A stretch of DNA of 64,000 nucleotides from Aporhodopirellula aestuarii (lineage in GTDB: Bacteria > Planctomycetota > Planctomycetia > Pirellulales > Pirellulaceae). Position 1 is the first letter of the stretch; each line of letters starts with the position of its first letter. The notes beneath the pieces are model-generated. The model saw nothing but the letters and a program-made list of their open reading frames with translations, ran no database searches and was not told where the DNA came from. The DNA lies in contig NZ_JAMQBK010000008.1 of NCBI RefSeq assembly GCF_023701485.1, positions 62,001 to 126,000 of the forward strand, written 5' to 3'. Position numbers and translations under genes: made by a program. This document shows positions 9,962-19,317 of the stretch, in pieces.

Positions 9962-9996
9962 GGAAAGCCCGACACGCGTCGGGCTTTCCTCGTTTA
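9962..9996 (+). terminator. Rho-independent terminator of mdh
   Basis: A perfect 12-bp stem, GGAAAGCCCGAC paired with GTCGGGCTTTCC, closes a 4-base loop (ACGC) and is followed by TCGTTT. It lies 25 bases after the mdh stop. It also faces the end of the convergent recQ gene and may serve both. Confidence 0.85.
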
Positions 9997-10038
9997 ATCG
10001 GCTCGCTATCTTCGTTCTGCGACGTTCTGTCTCGGTAC

Positions 10039-11478
10039 TCAGACACCGTCACCGAGAAAGTAATCATTCAGGAAGGCTTGCCGGTCCGCCTCGGAGGTTC
10101 TGGCGAATTCGACCATCGCGTAAAGACGTTGCTGGTCGCGACGGAGTTTGTCGGTGAGCTTTTCGTCGCCGAAGATTTTTGCGGACAGCTCTCCGATCAC
10201 CTGAAAGCATTCGGGCGGTCGTGGGCCAGCGATGACGCCGTGACGGTCGAGCATCGCGATCGCGGTTTCGAGTCGGTGGTCGTGTGGGCTGACGCGTTGC
10301 AATTGCTGGTTGAGCCAGTCGAGTCCGAACGCGTCGCAGCGATCGGCGTGCTGCGTCAACGCGTGCATGAGCCGGTCGTAGAAACCGGCGTCCGGGTTAG
10401 ACCATTCGATGAATTGCATCTGCGTCATCAGGTCGGCTTGATCGTAGAGCCACAAGCAGCGACTCGGTTGACCGTCGCGACCAGCCCGACCGATTTCCTG
10501 GTAGTAGGATTCGATCGAACCAGGGGTTTCGGCGTGAACGATCAAGCGAATGTCCTCTTTGTCGACGCCCATTCCAAATGCGGGCGTGGCGAGAACCGTG
10601 TCGACTTCACCACTCATGAACGCGTTCTGCATCGAGCGTCTTTGGCCGCGTGAGAGATCACCGTGGTAACAAACATGATCGATCCCGCTGCGTCGCAGCT
10701 TTTCGGCGAACCGCTCGAGCGTCTTAATCAAGGAGAAATAGACGATCGTCCCGCCCGGTTTTTCGCCCCGCTTACCCCAGATTATGGGATCGCCGAGAGC
10801 TTGAATCAGCTGATCGTACTTCTCGTCTTCATCGACGACGGACTCGACTTCCATCGACAAGTTTGGCCGGTCAATGCCTTCGTGGAACAGTTTGATATCG
10901 CTCGGAGCGATGTCCATTTGCCGATAGATATCCGCACGGCATTCCGCGGTCGCGGTGGCGGTGAGCGCGATCGTGGTCGGGGTGCCGAGCAGGCTGCGGA
11001 TTTCTGCAATGCGGCTGTAGTCGGGGCGGAAATCGTGTCCCCATTGGCTCACGCAGTGGGCCTCATCGATCGCCAAAAATCGAATGTTTCGCTGGCCGAT
11101 CGTTTCCAAGAACTCTTCTTTGCGAAACCGCTCCGGGGTCACGTAAAGCAAACGATATTTGCCCTCGGCGATCTCGCTTTGGCGTTCTAGACGAGTCGCA
11201 CGATCGAGCGACGAGTTGATCAAGGCCGCGTCGACACCGCGAGCCTGCAACGCGTCGACTTGATCCTGCATCAACGCAACGAGAGGTGAGAGTACCAGTG
11301 TCAGATCGCCATCTCCGGGCGTCGAGGTCAACGCCGGGATTTGAAAACAAAGCGATTTGCCACGCCCGGTCGGCATCACCACCATCGCATGTCGCCCTGA
11401 CATCACATGCTCGATAATTTCAGCCTGGCGAGGTCGAAACGAATCGTAGCCGAAATATTGTTTGAGCAAATCGTTCAT
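10039..11478 (-). CDS. RecQ-family DNA helicase, short form
   Basis: A 479-residue SF2 3'-5' helicase. Walker A MPTGRGKS is at 35-42, DEAH (138-141) lies in the RecQ block IDEAHCVSQWGHDFRPDY, and the motif VI block YYQEIGRAGRDG is present. The ATG at 11478 starts MNDLLKQYFGYDSFRPRQ, the classic RecQ opening; a frame extension upstream is not needed. The protein ends DYFLGDGV, exactly where the RecQ zinc domain would place its cysteine cluster, and it has no winged-helix or HRDC domain. The bases after the stop do not restore those cysteines in any frame I checked. It is therefore a natural short RecQ rather than an obvious frameshift. Confidence 0.9.
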   Translation of the reverse strand: MNDLLKQYFGYDSFRPRQAEIIEHVMSGRHAMVVMPTGRGKSLCFQIPALTSTPGDGDLTLVLSPLVALMQDQVDALQARGVDAALINSSLDRATRLERQSEIAEGKYRLLYVTPERFRKEEFLETIGQRNIRFLAIDEAHCVSQWGHDFRPDYSRIAEIRSLLGTPTTIALTATATAECRADIYRQMDIAPSDIKLFHEGIDRPNLSMEVESVVDEDEKYDQLIQALGDPIIWGKRGEKPGGTIVYFSLIKTLERFAEKLRRSGIDHVCYHGDLSRGQRRSMQNAFMSGEVDTVLATPAFGMGVDKEDIRLIVHAETPGSIESYYQEIGRAGRDGQPSRCLWLYDQADLMTQMQFIEWSNPDAGFYDRLMHALTQHADRCDAFGLDWLNQQLQRVSPHDHRLETAIAMLDRHGVIAGPRPPECFQVIGELSAKIFGDEKLTDKLRRDQQRLYAMVEFARTSEADRQAFLNDYFLGDGV

Positions 11479-11594
11479 GAAGGCAACGTCGCGTGGGTGG
11501 GACTGGTTACCGCATGATACAAAACGAGGCAAAGATTGTTATCCGGCCTTGTGATCACGCTCATCGTGGCCCTCCCGAGAAACATTGTTCACGT

Positions 11595-12368
11595 TTAGAG
11601 TCCGAAGAAACGCCGAGCGTTGGCGGTGGTGGTTTCCGCGAGTGCTTCGGCGGTAACGCCGCGAACTTTGGCGAGGCATCGCAGCGTGTGCTCGACGCGG
11701 GCGGGTTCGTTGGGGCGGCGACCTCGGAGGGGTTCGGGCGACAGGTAGGGCGAGTCCGTTTCGACCAGAATGCGATCTTCGGGGACCATCGCGGCGACCT
11801 CTCGCAGTTCGTCACTCTTTTTGAACGTCACCATTCCCGCGAAGCTGATCATCAACCCGAGATCGAGACACGCTTTGGCTTCGTCGAGACTCCCGGTATA
11901 GGAATGCATCACCGCGGGCGGCAGTTGCGATTGCGAGCGAAGCTGTTCGATGATCAACGAGCAGCTCTCACGCATGTGAATCACGACCGGCAAAGATGCC
12001 TTCACCGCGAAATCCAACTGACGCTGGAAAAAGTCATGCTGCATTTCGATCGGCGTGTCGTCCCAGTAACAATCCAATCCGGTTTCGCCGATACCGACGA
12101 CGCCCGGTAAACTGGCCAGTTCTTCGATGATGGCGAAGTCGCCCTCTGCTGCCTCGGCTGCCGAGTTGGGTTGGATGCCGACAACGGCGTGAAGGTATCC
12201 CGGGTATTTTGCAGCCAGTTCGCACGCCCGGCGGCTCGTTGCGACGTCGATGCCAATCACCGCGATTCCGTTGACACCAACCTCTTTCGCCCGCGCGACG
12301 GTTTCTTCCACAATCTCATGGAACGTGTCGCTATTTAGATGCGCGTGCGTGTCGAACAGATTTAACAA
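11595..12368 (-). CDS. TatD-family metal-dependent hydrolase
   Basis: A TIM-barrel hydrolase of the TatD DNase family, about 257 residues. The metal motifs are DTHAHLNSD at the start, GETGLDCYWD, HMRES, HSYTGS and ETDSPYLSP. The start is uncertain: there is no ATG before the HxH motif, and I chose the TTG at 12368 with a weak GAGAG upstream. An upstream TTG at 12452 in the same frame would add 28 residues lacking family similarity. It lies about 110 bp upstream of recQ on the same strand. TatD proteins act as 3'-5' exonucleases in repair and D-aminoacyl hydrolysis; which one applies here is not decidable. Confidence 0.88.
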   Translation of the reverse strand: MLNLFDTHAHLNSDTFHEIVEETVARAKEVGVNGIAVIGIDVATSRRACELAAKYPGYLHAVVGIQPNSAAEAAEGDFAIIEELASLPGVVGIGETGLDCYWDDTPIEMQHDFFQRQLDFAVKASLPVVIHMRESCSLIIEQLRSQSQLPPAVMHSYTGSLDEAKACLDLGLMISFAGMVTFKKSDELREVAAMVPEDRILVETDSPYLSPEPLRGRRPNEPARVEHTLRCLAKVRGVTAEALAETTTANARRFFGL

Positions 12369-12665
12369 AACGTTGGCTCTCGGGCGGTGGAAAATGAGTT
12401 GCGAGTTGACGGCCTGATAGACCGCAAACACTCGTCCGCCACAGGATAACAATGCGATTTTGCTTGTAAATCTGACTGGCTAGGACAATCCCGTCCGGTT
12501 ACCCGCTGCTACGAATCCACCACACTGCCCCATCAGCGTCGGTTAACATTGAGGGCTCGCGAATTGGCCGCAGTGCAATTGATTGGGTCCGGAGTTTGTT
12601 GGAACGGCACAACCCGGTCTCGTGGTCACTTCCTAATGGTTCCCCAAATCATTGAGTCCTGCGCC

Positions 12666-14507
12666 ATGTCGATCCGTTTTCAGTGTCCCAAGTGCGAGAA
12701 AGTGCTCCGAGTCGGCGACGAACACGCGGGGAAGGTGGCCAAGTGCAGTGGTTGTCAAACCAAATTGCGGGTTCCTGCGGCCAAGTCGAAGACGGTCAAG
12801 CCAAAATCAAGCCAGACGAAGCATTCTCCCGAGCAACAACCGGCCGAGGGGGATTCGCTCTTTTCGGAGCTCCCCGAATTCCAAACCTTTGATCAGCCCG
12901 TCGAAAAACCTCGAGGTGTCGATGACGATTTCCGGGACGCTCTCGCGGCCGGAACTCAAACACATTTCTCGGGCGAGACGTCCCCGCTCCGCCCGTCCGC
13001 TACGGGTTTCGCCAATTCGAACTCGCCAGCTGCCGCGGGATCCACGAATTTTGTTGCACCCGCCGCTGGCGTGACGCCCCCGACGCCGAATAACGCGGGA
13101 TTAGACGATATCGGCGATGTCCTGGGGGCGATGCAAGCGACGGTTGCGTCGGCGGTGCAACAGCAGCGTCGGACGAATGCGTTGTCGAACGCACCCAAGA
13201 CGACGGTTGAGCAAGTCAAGCAAGCGTTTGACGGCGAACTGCAAGATTTCGATCGTAGCGAAGGCGTGAAGGCTCAGGCGTTTTTTGTCGCGATCTCAAT
13301 GGTGTTGCTGCCGATTGCGTTTGTCACGTTTGTGTTGGTGTTCACTGCCGCCATGATTGCGCTGCCGATGAACGCACTCCCAATCAGTTTTGCAACCTTC
13401 ATGACCTATGGCGGATTGATTCTCTACCCGCTGATGTGGGTGCTATTGTTCGCTTTGTGGATACCGGTCTTTAGTCTCATCGGTGCTGTCATTTCGATGG
13501 TGTTCTCGGGAGCCGCTGACGATGACCAGACCAGGGTGTTGACCCGCGAAGACCAGCCGGTGATGTATGAGTTTGTCTCGCAGATTTGTGAGAAAGTCGG
13601 CGCGCCGACCCCGGCTCGAATCGATCTCGACTCCAACTTCAATGCCTCGGCGTCGTTTCGTAATGGATGGATGAGTTTTGGCAAAAACGAGCTCGTTCTC
13701 AAGCTCGGTGTCCCCTTAATCGCGAGCCAAAGCGCCGAGCAACTCGGTTCCGTCATCGCCCACGAGTTTGGACACTTTCGTCAAGGATCGGCGATGCGAA
13801 GCACTTATCTCGTCCGAAGTCTGACAGGCTGGTTTTTCGAAAAAGCATTCCTCGGCCAACTTCGCGCGGACCTGATCGAGTACTACCAGGATGCCGAAGA
13901 GAGCAACGACTCATTCCTCGCCGTGATTTCCTTCATCGGTTGGTTGGGACGCAAAATCATGTTGTGTTTTGGATACACCGGTCACGCCTTGGCGGGCTCG
14001 TTATCGCGCGAGATGGAGTTCGACGCCGACCGGCATGCCGTGCATCTTGCTGGTACAAAGAGCTTTATCCAATCGATGGCAAACGTTGAACGTTTTGGTG
14101 TCGCCCATGGGGTGACAATCGAAAATCTACGAATGTTGTATCTGTCATCGGGGGTGCTGGTCGACAATATTCCGCGATTCATGATCTACATCGGCGAAAC
14201 GATGTCCAACGGCGTCATTCAGCGAATCGCTCAGGAGAAGCAACGGGAAAAGCAGGAGCGTTTTGACACGCACCCGCCAACGCGAGAGCGGGTGGCGGCG
14301 GCCAAAGAGATCAATCAGGCCGGTTTGCTCCACATGCAGCGTCCGGCCTCAGACCTGGTGCGAAATTGGCAGTCGGTGTGCGAGTTGACCACGCTCGATT
14401 TTTATGGCCAAGTGATCGGGAAACCGGTCGAAAAGAGTCAAACGACGAAGCTCGAAAACGTGCTCAAAGCCGAGCATAAACTGTTGCTCGATCGCAAAAA
14501 GGCGTAG
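12666..14507 (+). CDS. M48-family membrane metalloprotease with N-terminal zinc ribbon
   Basis: A 613-residue protein. A zinc ribbon (C7, C10, C27, C30) opens the chain, followed by a Ser/Thr/Ala-rich linker of about 150 residues. Two hydrophobic stretches follow (roughly 205-235 and 240-280). The M48 domain has HEFGH at 366-370 and the third ligand in EMEFD (E449, D453). M48 proteases (HtpX/Ste24 type) cleave membrane or misfolded proteins. The ribbon resembles that of the partial gene at 63372. I chose the ATG at 12666 because it starts directly at the ribbon (MSIRFQCPKC). Confidence 0.88.
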   Translation: MSIRFQCPKCEKVLRVGDEHAGKVAKCSGCQTKLRVPAAKSKTVKPKSSQTKHSPEQQPAEGDSLFSELPEFQTFDQPVEKPRGVDDDFRDALAAGTQTHFSGETSPLRPSATGFANSNSPAAAGSTNFVAPAAGVTPPTPNNAGLDDIGDVLGAMQATVASAVQQQRRTNALSNAPKTTVEQVKQAFDGELQDFDRSEGVKAQAFFVAISMVLLPIAFVTFVLVFTAAMIALPMNALPISFATFMTYGGLILYPLMWVLLFALWIPVFSLIGAVISMVFSGAADDDQTRVLTREDQPVMYEFVSQICEKVGAPTPARIDLDSNFNASASFRNGWMSFGKNELVLKLGVPLIASQSAEQLGSVIAHEFGHFRQGSAMRSTYLVRSLTGWFFEKAFLGQLRADLIEYYQDAEESNDSFLAVISFIGWLGRKIMLCFGYTGHALAGSLSREMEFDADRHAVHLAGTKSFIQSMANVERFGVAHGVTIENLRMLYLSSGVLVDNIPRFMIYIGETMSNGVIQRIAQEKQREKQERFDTHPPTRERVAAAKEINQAGLLHMQRPASDLVRNWQSVCELTTLDFYGQVIGKPVEKSQTTKLENVLKAEHKLLLDRKKA

Positions 14508-14597
14508 CGGATCGTAAAAACCGCTCCCGCCAGCATCGCTTGTTTTTCGCCGCCTGAGGCTCACCACGGGATGGGCCACCCGTGTCAGCGTCGAAGG

Positions 14598-16430
14598 TTA
14601 TTCCACGTCAGCGTCCGCGGGTTCTTCGTCGTCGACGCCCACGATCTTGTCGAGCAAGCGGGCACGGAGTCGGTTGCCGTGATCGGAAACGTTGCGGTCG
14701 GTTTTGAGCGTTGCGATCGCGGATTTGATGTCGCCAAAACCTTCGCTCGCTCGGGCCGAGTTGTAGACGGCGGCGTCTTCCCAATACGAACGCTGGTCTT
14801 CGTCGAGAACCCGTTTGGTGAACCAATTGTGAGCGGTTTCGAACCGGCCGTCGTCGTATTGAACGAGTGCCATCCAGTACGTTGCCGTCCGCTTGCCCAT
14901 TCGCATGAAGCCTTGCATCTGTTGGAGCTGGGCATCGTATTGAGCAGGTTCCACACCGAGTTCACGACGCAGGCCGTATTGCTTCTGTAACTCGACGTTG
15001 ATCCGCAAGTCGTCGATCTCGTACTCGGGAGCACGTTGTTCGAGGTAACGGGTTCTGGCGCCGCTCTCGCCTTCGATTTCGTCATCGACGAAATTGCCGA
15101 TCAGGTGCTGCCAACGTCCTTTGGCGAGATTATTCGCCGACGAATCGTTGGACTCCATCACCGCGAACCGCGACCGGTGCCAAAACGCGAACGCAGGATC
15201 ACGCTCGGCGATCATGTCCATCCCTCGGGCGTAGATTTCCGTGATCGTGGGGATTTCCCACAAACGAACGCCCGCGATTCCAGGGACAGCGTCGAACTTC
15301 GTGGCCCAATCTTCGGCGTCGACCCACAGCGTCATCCGTCGATCGCCGGTTAAGCCCGACTCGAGCAATCTCATTCGGGGAGCCAGCGTCTCGATGTTCA
15401 AATTCAACAACGCGACGCTTTGACTGACGTCGGATCGCGAGAGCGGGTAGTCAAAATATCCGGCGACATCCAATCGACGCATCACCGAGGCATCTTTGCG
15501 CGCCTGAGCGAGCGTCGCGATGCCGGTTTGGTCCGGTCCCGGGATCGGTAGGCCGAGGCGTGGTTCAAACAGATAGATCTCTTTGCCGATCAGAACGCCG
15601 ACGCACCACGGTGTCCGTCCACCGGTTTCGTCGGACTGCGTCGCCAGGACTGCAGCCGGGATGCCGGCTTGAACGCACAACTGAGTGAATACCCCACAAC
15701 GTTGGAGCCAGTCGCCGCGGCCACGCCACAATGTTTGGTAGTCCGATTGACGAAAACCCGGGCCTTCAAAAGGAATTCCCGGCGGCATCGGGGGCAATTG
15801 CAAACCCTGCGGGGTTGGCAGTTGATCGGGTTCCAAGGCGACATTGCGAACCGTCCAATCGAATAAACGCATCGCGGTTTGCAGACGGTCGATTTGCATC
15901 GTCGTCAAAGCGTCCGAATTCTTGTCGCCTTTTGCCGCCGCGGCTCGAAGTCCGGCTAACCAATCAGCGAACAGGATGTCATCGCGAACGGGCGAATCGA
16001 TCCATGCAACGACGTGTCGAAAGGTGTTGGCGTTACGCAGCAACGGAACGTCATCGGTCGTGAATTCCGAACGCAGAATTTTGTCCTGCAGTTGATCCGG
16101 TTCGATAAGCCCATCAAGAGACTTGGCGATTTCCGGAACCGTCGGCTCGGCATCGTCGTTCGATCCGGATGCCTTTTTACGGTCCGCGTTCTCACGCAGC
16201 CACTGGTTAGCATGATAGGCGATTTGGCGACGCGCTTTTTGTTCGTTTAAGACGACGTATTGGTTGAGCAGCGAGACGGTTTCGCCCAGATGGTCCTGGC
16301 GAGTTTTCTCCTGCAACGCGACCTGACGCTGAGCCATGATCCGTTCCATCTCGTTCGAATCGTCTCGGCAACCGAGTGCGGACGACAAGAGGACGGCCAT
16401 CGCACAACAGGAAAATACGGTCGATCGCAT
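14598..16430 (-). CDS. Predicted lipoprotein with a transglutaminase-like segment
   Basis: A 610-residue protein with a lipoprotein signal (LLSSALGC, lipidated Cys at 21) and a helical, charged segment after it. Around residues 235-265, WLQRCGVFTQLCVQAGIPA resembles the Cys-helix core of bacterial transglutaminase-like domains. The expected His and Asp partners are not clear, so an inactive or divergent domain is possible. The C-terminal 120 residues look like a TPR-type helical repeat (FETAHNWFTKRVLDEDQ). It follows kdsA by 39 bp on the same strand, which suggests cotranscription and an envelope role. I do not recognise a named family. Confidence 0.7.
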   Translation of the reverse strand: MRSTVFSCCAMAVLLSSALGCRDDSNEMERIMAQRQVALQEKTRQDHLGETVSLLNQYVVLNEQKARRQIAYHANQWLRENADRKKASGSNDDAEPTVPEIAKSLDGLIEPDQLQDKILRSEFTTDDVPLLRNANTFRHVVAWIDSPVRDDILFADWLAGLRAAAAKGDKNSDALTTMQIDRLQTAMRLFDWTVRNVALEPDQLPTPQGLQLPPMPPGIPFEGPGFRQSDYQTLWRGRGDWLQRCGVFTQLCVQAGIPAAVLATQSDETGGRTPWCVGVLIGKEIYLFEPRLGLPIPGPDQTGIATLAQARKDASVMRRLDVAGYFDYPLSRSDVSQSVALLNLNIETLAPRMRLLESGLTGDRRMTLWVDAEDWATKFDAVPGIAGVRLWEIPTITEIYARGMDMIAERDPAFAFWHRSRFAVMESNDSSANNLAKGRWQHLIGNFVDDEIEGESGARTRYLEQRAPEYEIDDLRINVELQKQYGLRRELGVEPAQYDAQLQQMQGFMRMGKRTATYWMALVQYDDGRFETAHNWFTKRVLDEDQRSYWEDAAVYNSARASEGFGDIKSAIATLKTDRNVSDHGNRLRARLLDKIVGVDDEEPADADVE

Positions 16431-16469
16431 CGGTGGGGTCTATTCAGGGAACGGTTGGTAAACGGTTGT

Positions 16470-17336
16470 TTAGAGTCCTTCGACAGTTTCTCGCAGACGC
16501 AGCAAGCGGTCGACGAGCCCCGCGAATTGATCCAAATAGATCATATTGGCCCCGTCGCTGGGCGAGGTTTCCGGTTGCGGATGAGTTTCGAAGAACAACG
16601 CGTCACATCCGATCGCTACGGCTGCGCGGGCCAATGGTTCGACCATTTCCCGATTTCCGCCCGTCGCTCCCCCCAATCCGCCGGGTTGCTGAACGCTGTG
16701 TGTCGCGTCGAAGACGACCGGGGCACCGAGCGACCGCATGATCGGGATCGATTGCATGTCGTTGACGAGACGCCCGTAACCAAAAAACGTGCCGCGTTCG
16801 CACACCAGGACTTTGCCGGGCACCGGTTCGTCGTCTTCGACAGGATTCGAAATCGTATCGGAAACGGGAAAACTGCCGCGGAGTTTGTCGATCGCGTAAC
16901 GCATGTCGGTGGGGGCCATGAATTGTCCCTTTTTGACGTTCACCGCCCGTCCGGTATTCGCCGCAGCGACAAGCAGATCGGTTTGCCGGGCCAAAAACGC
17001 GGGAATCTGCAGCAATTCACAAACTTCAGCGGCCGGGGCGGCTTGTTCGGGCAAGTGGATGTCAGTCGTCACCGGCAATCCGCTGTCGGCACCGACCGCT
17101 TCGAGCAATCGCAGACCGGCGTCGATCCCGGGTCCCCGTTTCGCCGCCAAACTCGTACGATTTGCCTTGTCAAAGGAAGCCTTGAAGACCACATTCACGT
17201 CGGGACGTTCGTTGATCTGGGCCAGCGTTTCACCGATCTCCATTGCGAGTTCACGCGTCTGCAACACGCACGGACCGGCGATCAAAAGCAACGGTTGGCC
17301 ATCGCCACACAAATAATTTCCGACGCGAGCAAGCAT
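16470..17336 (-). CDS. kdsA: 3-deoxy-8-phosphooctulonate synthase (KDO-8-P synthase)
   Basis: A 288-residue enzyme that condenses phosphoenolpyruvate with arabinose 5-phosphate, the first committed step to KDO of lipopolysaccharide. Diagnostic blocks are [68 protein letters not shown] and a late H in [14 protein letters not shown]. The N-less form (no Asn before the IAGPCV Cys) could indicate either metal-dependent or independent type; I did not resolve this. It implies that this organism makes a Gram-negative LPS core. Confidence 0.95.
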   Translation of the reverse strand: MLARVGNYLCGDGQPLLLIAGPCVLQTRELAMEIGETLAQINERPDVNVVFKASFDKANRTSLAAKRGPGIDAGLRLLEAVGADSGLPVTTDIHLPEQAAPAAEVCELLQIPAFLARQTDLLVAAANTGRAVNVKKGQFMAPTDMRYAIDKLRGSFPVSDTISNPVEDDEPVPGKVLVCERGTFFGYGRLVNDMQSIPIMRSLGAPVVFDATHSVQQPGGLGGATGGNREMVEPLARAAVAIGCDALFFETHPQPETSPSDGANMIYLDQFAGLVDRLLRLRETVEGL

Positions 17337-17537
17337 ACTGGGGAGGGCTCAGGAATGAGGGCATAGGAATGGGAGACACGCTTGGACCGTGATCTTAAAC
17401 GTCCTCCCCCGCTCCGTCCTCCCCCCCTCGTTCATCGTGTCATTTTCTGGTCGACCTGGCACGTGTCCGGGACGGTCGATCTAAAACGGCCTTCGCGGTC
17501 TGTCGTTTTCCTTTCTCGCCAATAGCCTGTCGAAATT

Positions 17538-19001
17538 TTGCCTCCTGTTCTCACACCGTCGACGCATTTGCATTTCGTGACCGGGCGACTCGCCGAAGTC
17601 GCGCTGCGGACGAATGCTGCCCAAGCGGCGACAAGCCATGGGGTCGCGCACAGTGTTCAGGTCGCGCCGATCACCGTGGCAGCGCTGATCACGCCCAAAT
17701 GGCTGACGCGGCATCTCGATGTGCCTTCCGAAGCAACAGACGTGATCTTGCCCGGTTACTGCGATTCGGCACTCGATGACGCGGTCGATCCGGAGTCGCC
17801 CCGAACGACTTGGCGGATGCGTCTGGCCGAAATCGCCGGACTCGCTCCCGAAAAAATTGTGTGTGGCCCCAACGATTGCCGCGACCTCGACGCGTGGCTC
17901 GGCGGAAAAATTCGCGAAGTGGATCTGACGGATCACTCGATCGAGATCATCGCCGAAATCAATCACGCGCCTCGATTAAGTATCGACGAAGTCGTCCGGA
18001 TAGCCGAAAATTTGCGGGCCGATGGAGCCGACCGAATCGACTTCGGTTGCGATCCGTCGCGGAGGTGCGACCGCGTCGGTGACTATGTGAAGGCCCTCAT
18101 TGCCGCTGGTCACCGCGTCAGTATCGATACGTTTGATCCGCACGAAACACGCGCCGCCGTCGATGTCGGAGCGTCGCTGGTGCTGTCGGTGAATTCGTCC
18201 AACCGTGAATCGGCGGCCGATTGGGGATGCGAAGTCGTCGCGATCCCAGACACGCCCGACGATCTCGATTCGCTTGAGTCTACGATCGAGTTCCTGAGTC
18301 GTCACAACGTGCCGATGCGTCTCGACCCGATTCTCGAGCCGATCGGATTCGGATTCGGCGCATCGTTGCTTCGCTACGTAGAAACGCGTCGTCGCTATCC
18401 CGAGTTGGCGATGATGATGGGGATCGGCAATTTGACCGAACTCACCGATGTGGATTCCGCTGGCGTTAACATGCTCTTGCTCGCCCTCTGCGAAGAATTT
18501 GGTGTCGGCAGCGTGTTGACAACCCAAGTGATCAATTGGGCGCGGTCGTCGATCAAAGAATGTGACATTGCCCGCCGGATGGTTCACTACAGTTTGAAGG
18601 AAGGTGTGCCGCCCAAACGCGTGTCTGACCAGTTGATCTCATTGCGTGATCCCAAATTGCGACCCTATTCACCGGAGGCGTTGGAATCGCTCGCTTCAGG
18701 AATTCGCGATAACAACTACCGCATCATCGCCCAAGACGGAGTCGTTCATCTGATCAGCGCCGGCGTTCATCTATGTGGTGACGAGCCCTTTGCGATGATG
18801 AGCGAATTGCTGTCGATGCCACAGTCCAGTAACGTGGACGTGTCGCATGCGTTTTACCTCGGATTCGAACTCGCCAAAGCCAAGATTGCGGCGCAATTGG
18901 GCAAGCAATACGAGCAAGATCAAGCATTGCAGTGGGGGCATCTCACAGTCGAAGAAGAACGCCACCGAATCCCCCGCCAATCACGCCACCGAAAAGACTA
19001 A
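17538..19001 (+). CDS. Dihydropteroate synthase-like protein of the methanopterin C1 pathway
   Basis: A 487-residue protein with a DHPS-type TIM-barrel core. EIIAEINHAP, GADRIDFGCDPS and HRVSIDTFDPHE correspond to the DHPS blocks, but the sequence is much more divergent than the true folP at 56696. It has a long N-terminal domain (LHFVTGRLAE onward) and a C-terminal extension. Such proteins occur in archaea and in bacteria with tetrahydromethanopterin-linked formaldehyde oxidation, including planctomycetes. I infer a role in that cofactor's synthesis. The start is a TTG at 17538; no ATG precedes the conserved region. Confidence 0.8.
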   Translation: MPPVLTPSTHLHFVTGRLAEVALRTNAAQAATSHGVAHSVQVAPITVAALITPKWLTRHLDVPSEATDVILPGYCDSALDDAVDPESPRTTWRMRLAEIAGLAPEKIVCGPNDCRDLDAWLGGKIREVDLTDHSIEIIAEINHAPRLSIDEVVRIAENLRADGADRIDFGCDPSRRCDRVGDYVKALIAAGHRVSIDTFDPHETRAAVDVGASLVLSVNSSNRESAADWGCEVVAIPDTPDDLDSLESTIEFLSRHNVPMRLDPILEPIGFGFGASLLRYVETRRRYPELAMMMGIGNLTELTDVDSAGVNMLLLALCEEFGVGSVLTTQVINWARSSIKECDIARRMVHYSLKEGVPPKRVSDQLISLRDPKLRPYSPEALESLASGIRDNNYRIIAQDGVVHLISAGVHLCGDEPFAMMSELLSMPQSSNVDVSHAFYLGFELAKAKIAAQLGKQYEQDQALQWGHLTVEEERHRIPRQSRHRKD

Positions 19002-19027
19002 CGAGCGAGCCTGTTCTTCCGTACAAA

Positions 19028-19317
19028 TGTAGAACAGTTGTCCCAACTGTTCATGGCGTACCGTGGTCGGTTTTGTTGTGAGTGAACAATTGGGGACAAT
19101 TGTTCTACACTGAATTTGGGTATGCGAATCGAATGTAGAACAGTTGTCCCAACTGTTCATGCGTCGGGGCGGTTATTCGTTGTGAATGAACAATTGGGGA
19201 CAATTGTTCTACAAAGTTCAGGATACGAACCAAATGTAGAACAGTTGTCCCAACTGTTCACGGCCTACCGTGATCGCTTTTTGTTGGGAACGAACCATCG
19301 GGGACAATTGTTCTGCA
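19028..19317. repeat. Three tandem double-hairpin repeats
   Basis: Three copies start at 19028, 19134 and 19235 (about 101-106 bp apart). Each has a left arm TGTAGAACAGTTGTCCCAAC and a right arm ending GGGACAATTGTTCTACA that pair with each other. Each arm is also a small hairpin by itself (GAACAGTTG-TCC-CAACTGTTC; GAACAATTG-GGGA-CAATTGTTC). The array could extrude as stacked cruciforms. It sits between convergent genes, and the third copy supplies the last codons of pncA. Confidence 0.9.

Noticed and set aside
16260-17366. Plus-strand 368-residue frame
   Set aside because: It is antisense to kdsA and the lipoprotein gene; high GC keeps the opposite frame open.
19028-19317. CRISPR array
   Set aside because: The three units are long inverted hairpins with degenerate, similar interiors; there are no unique spacers of uniform length and no cas genes.
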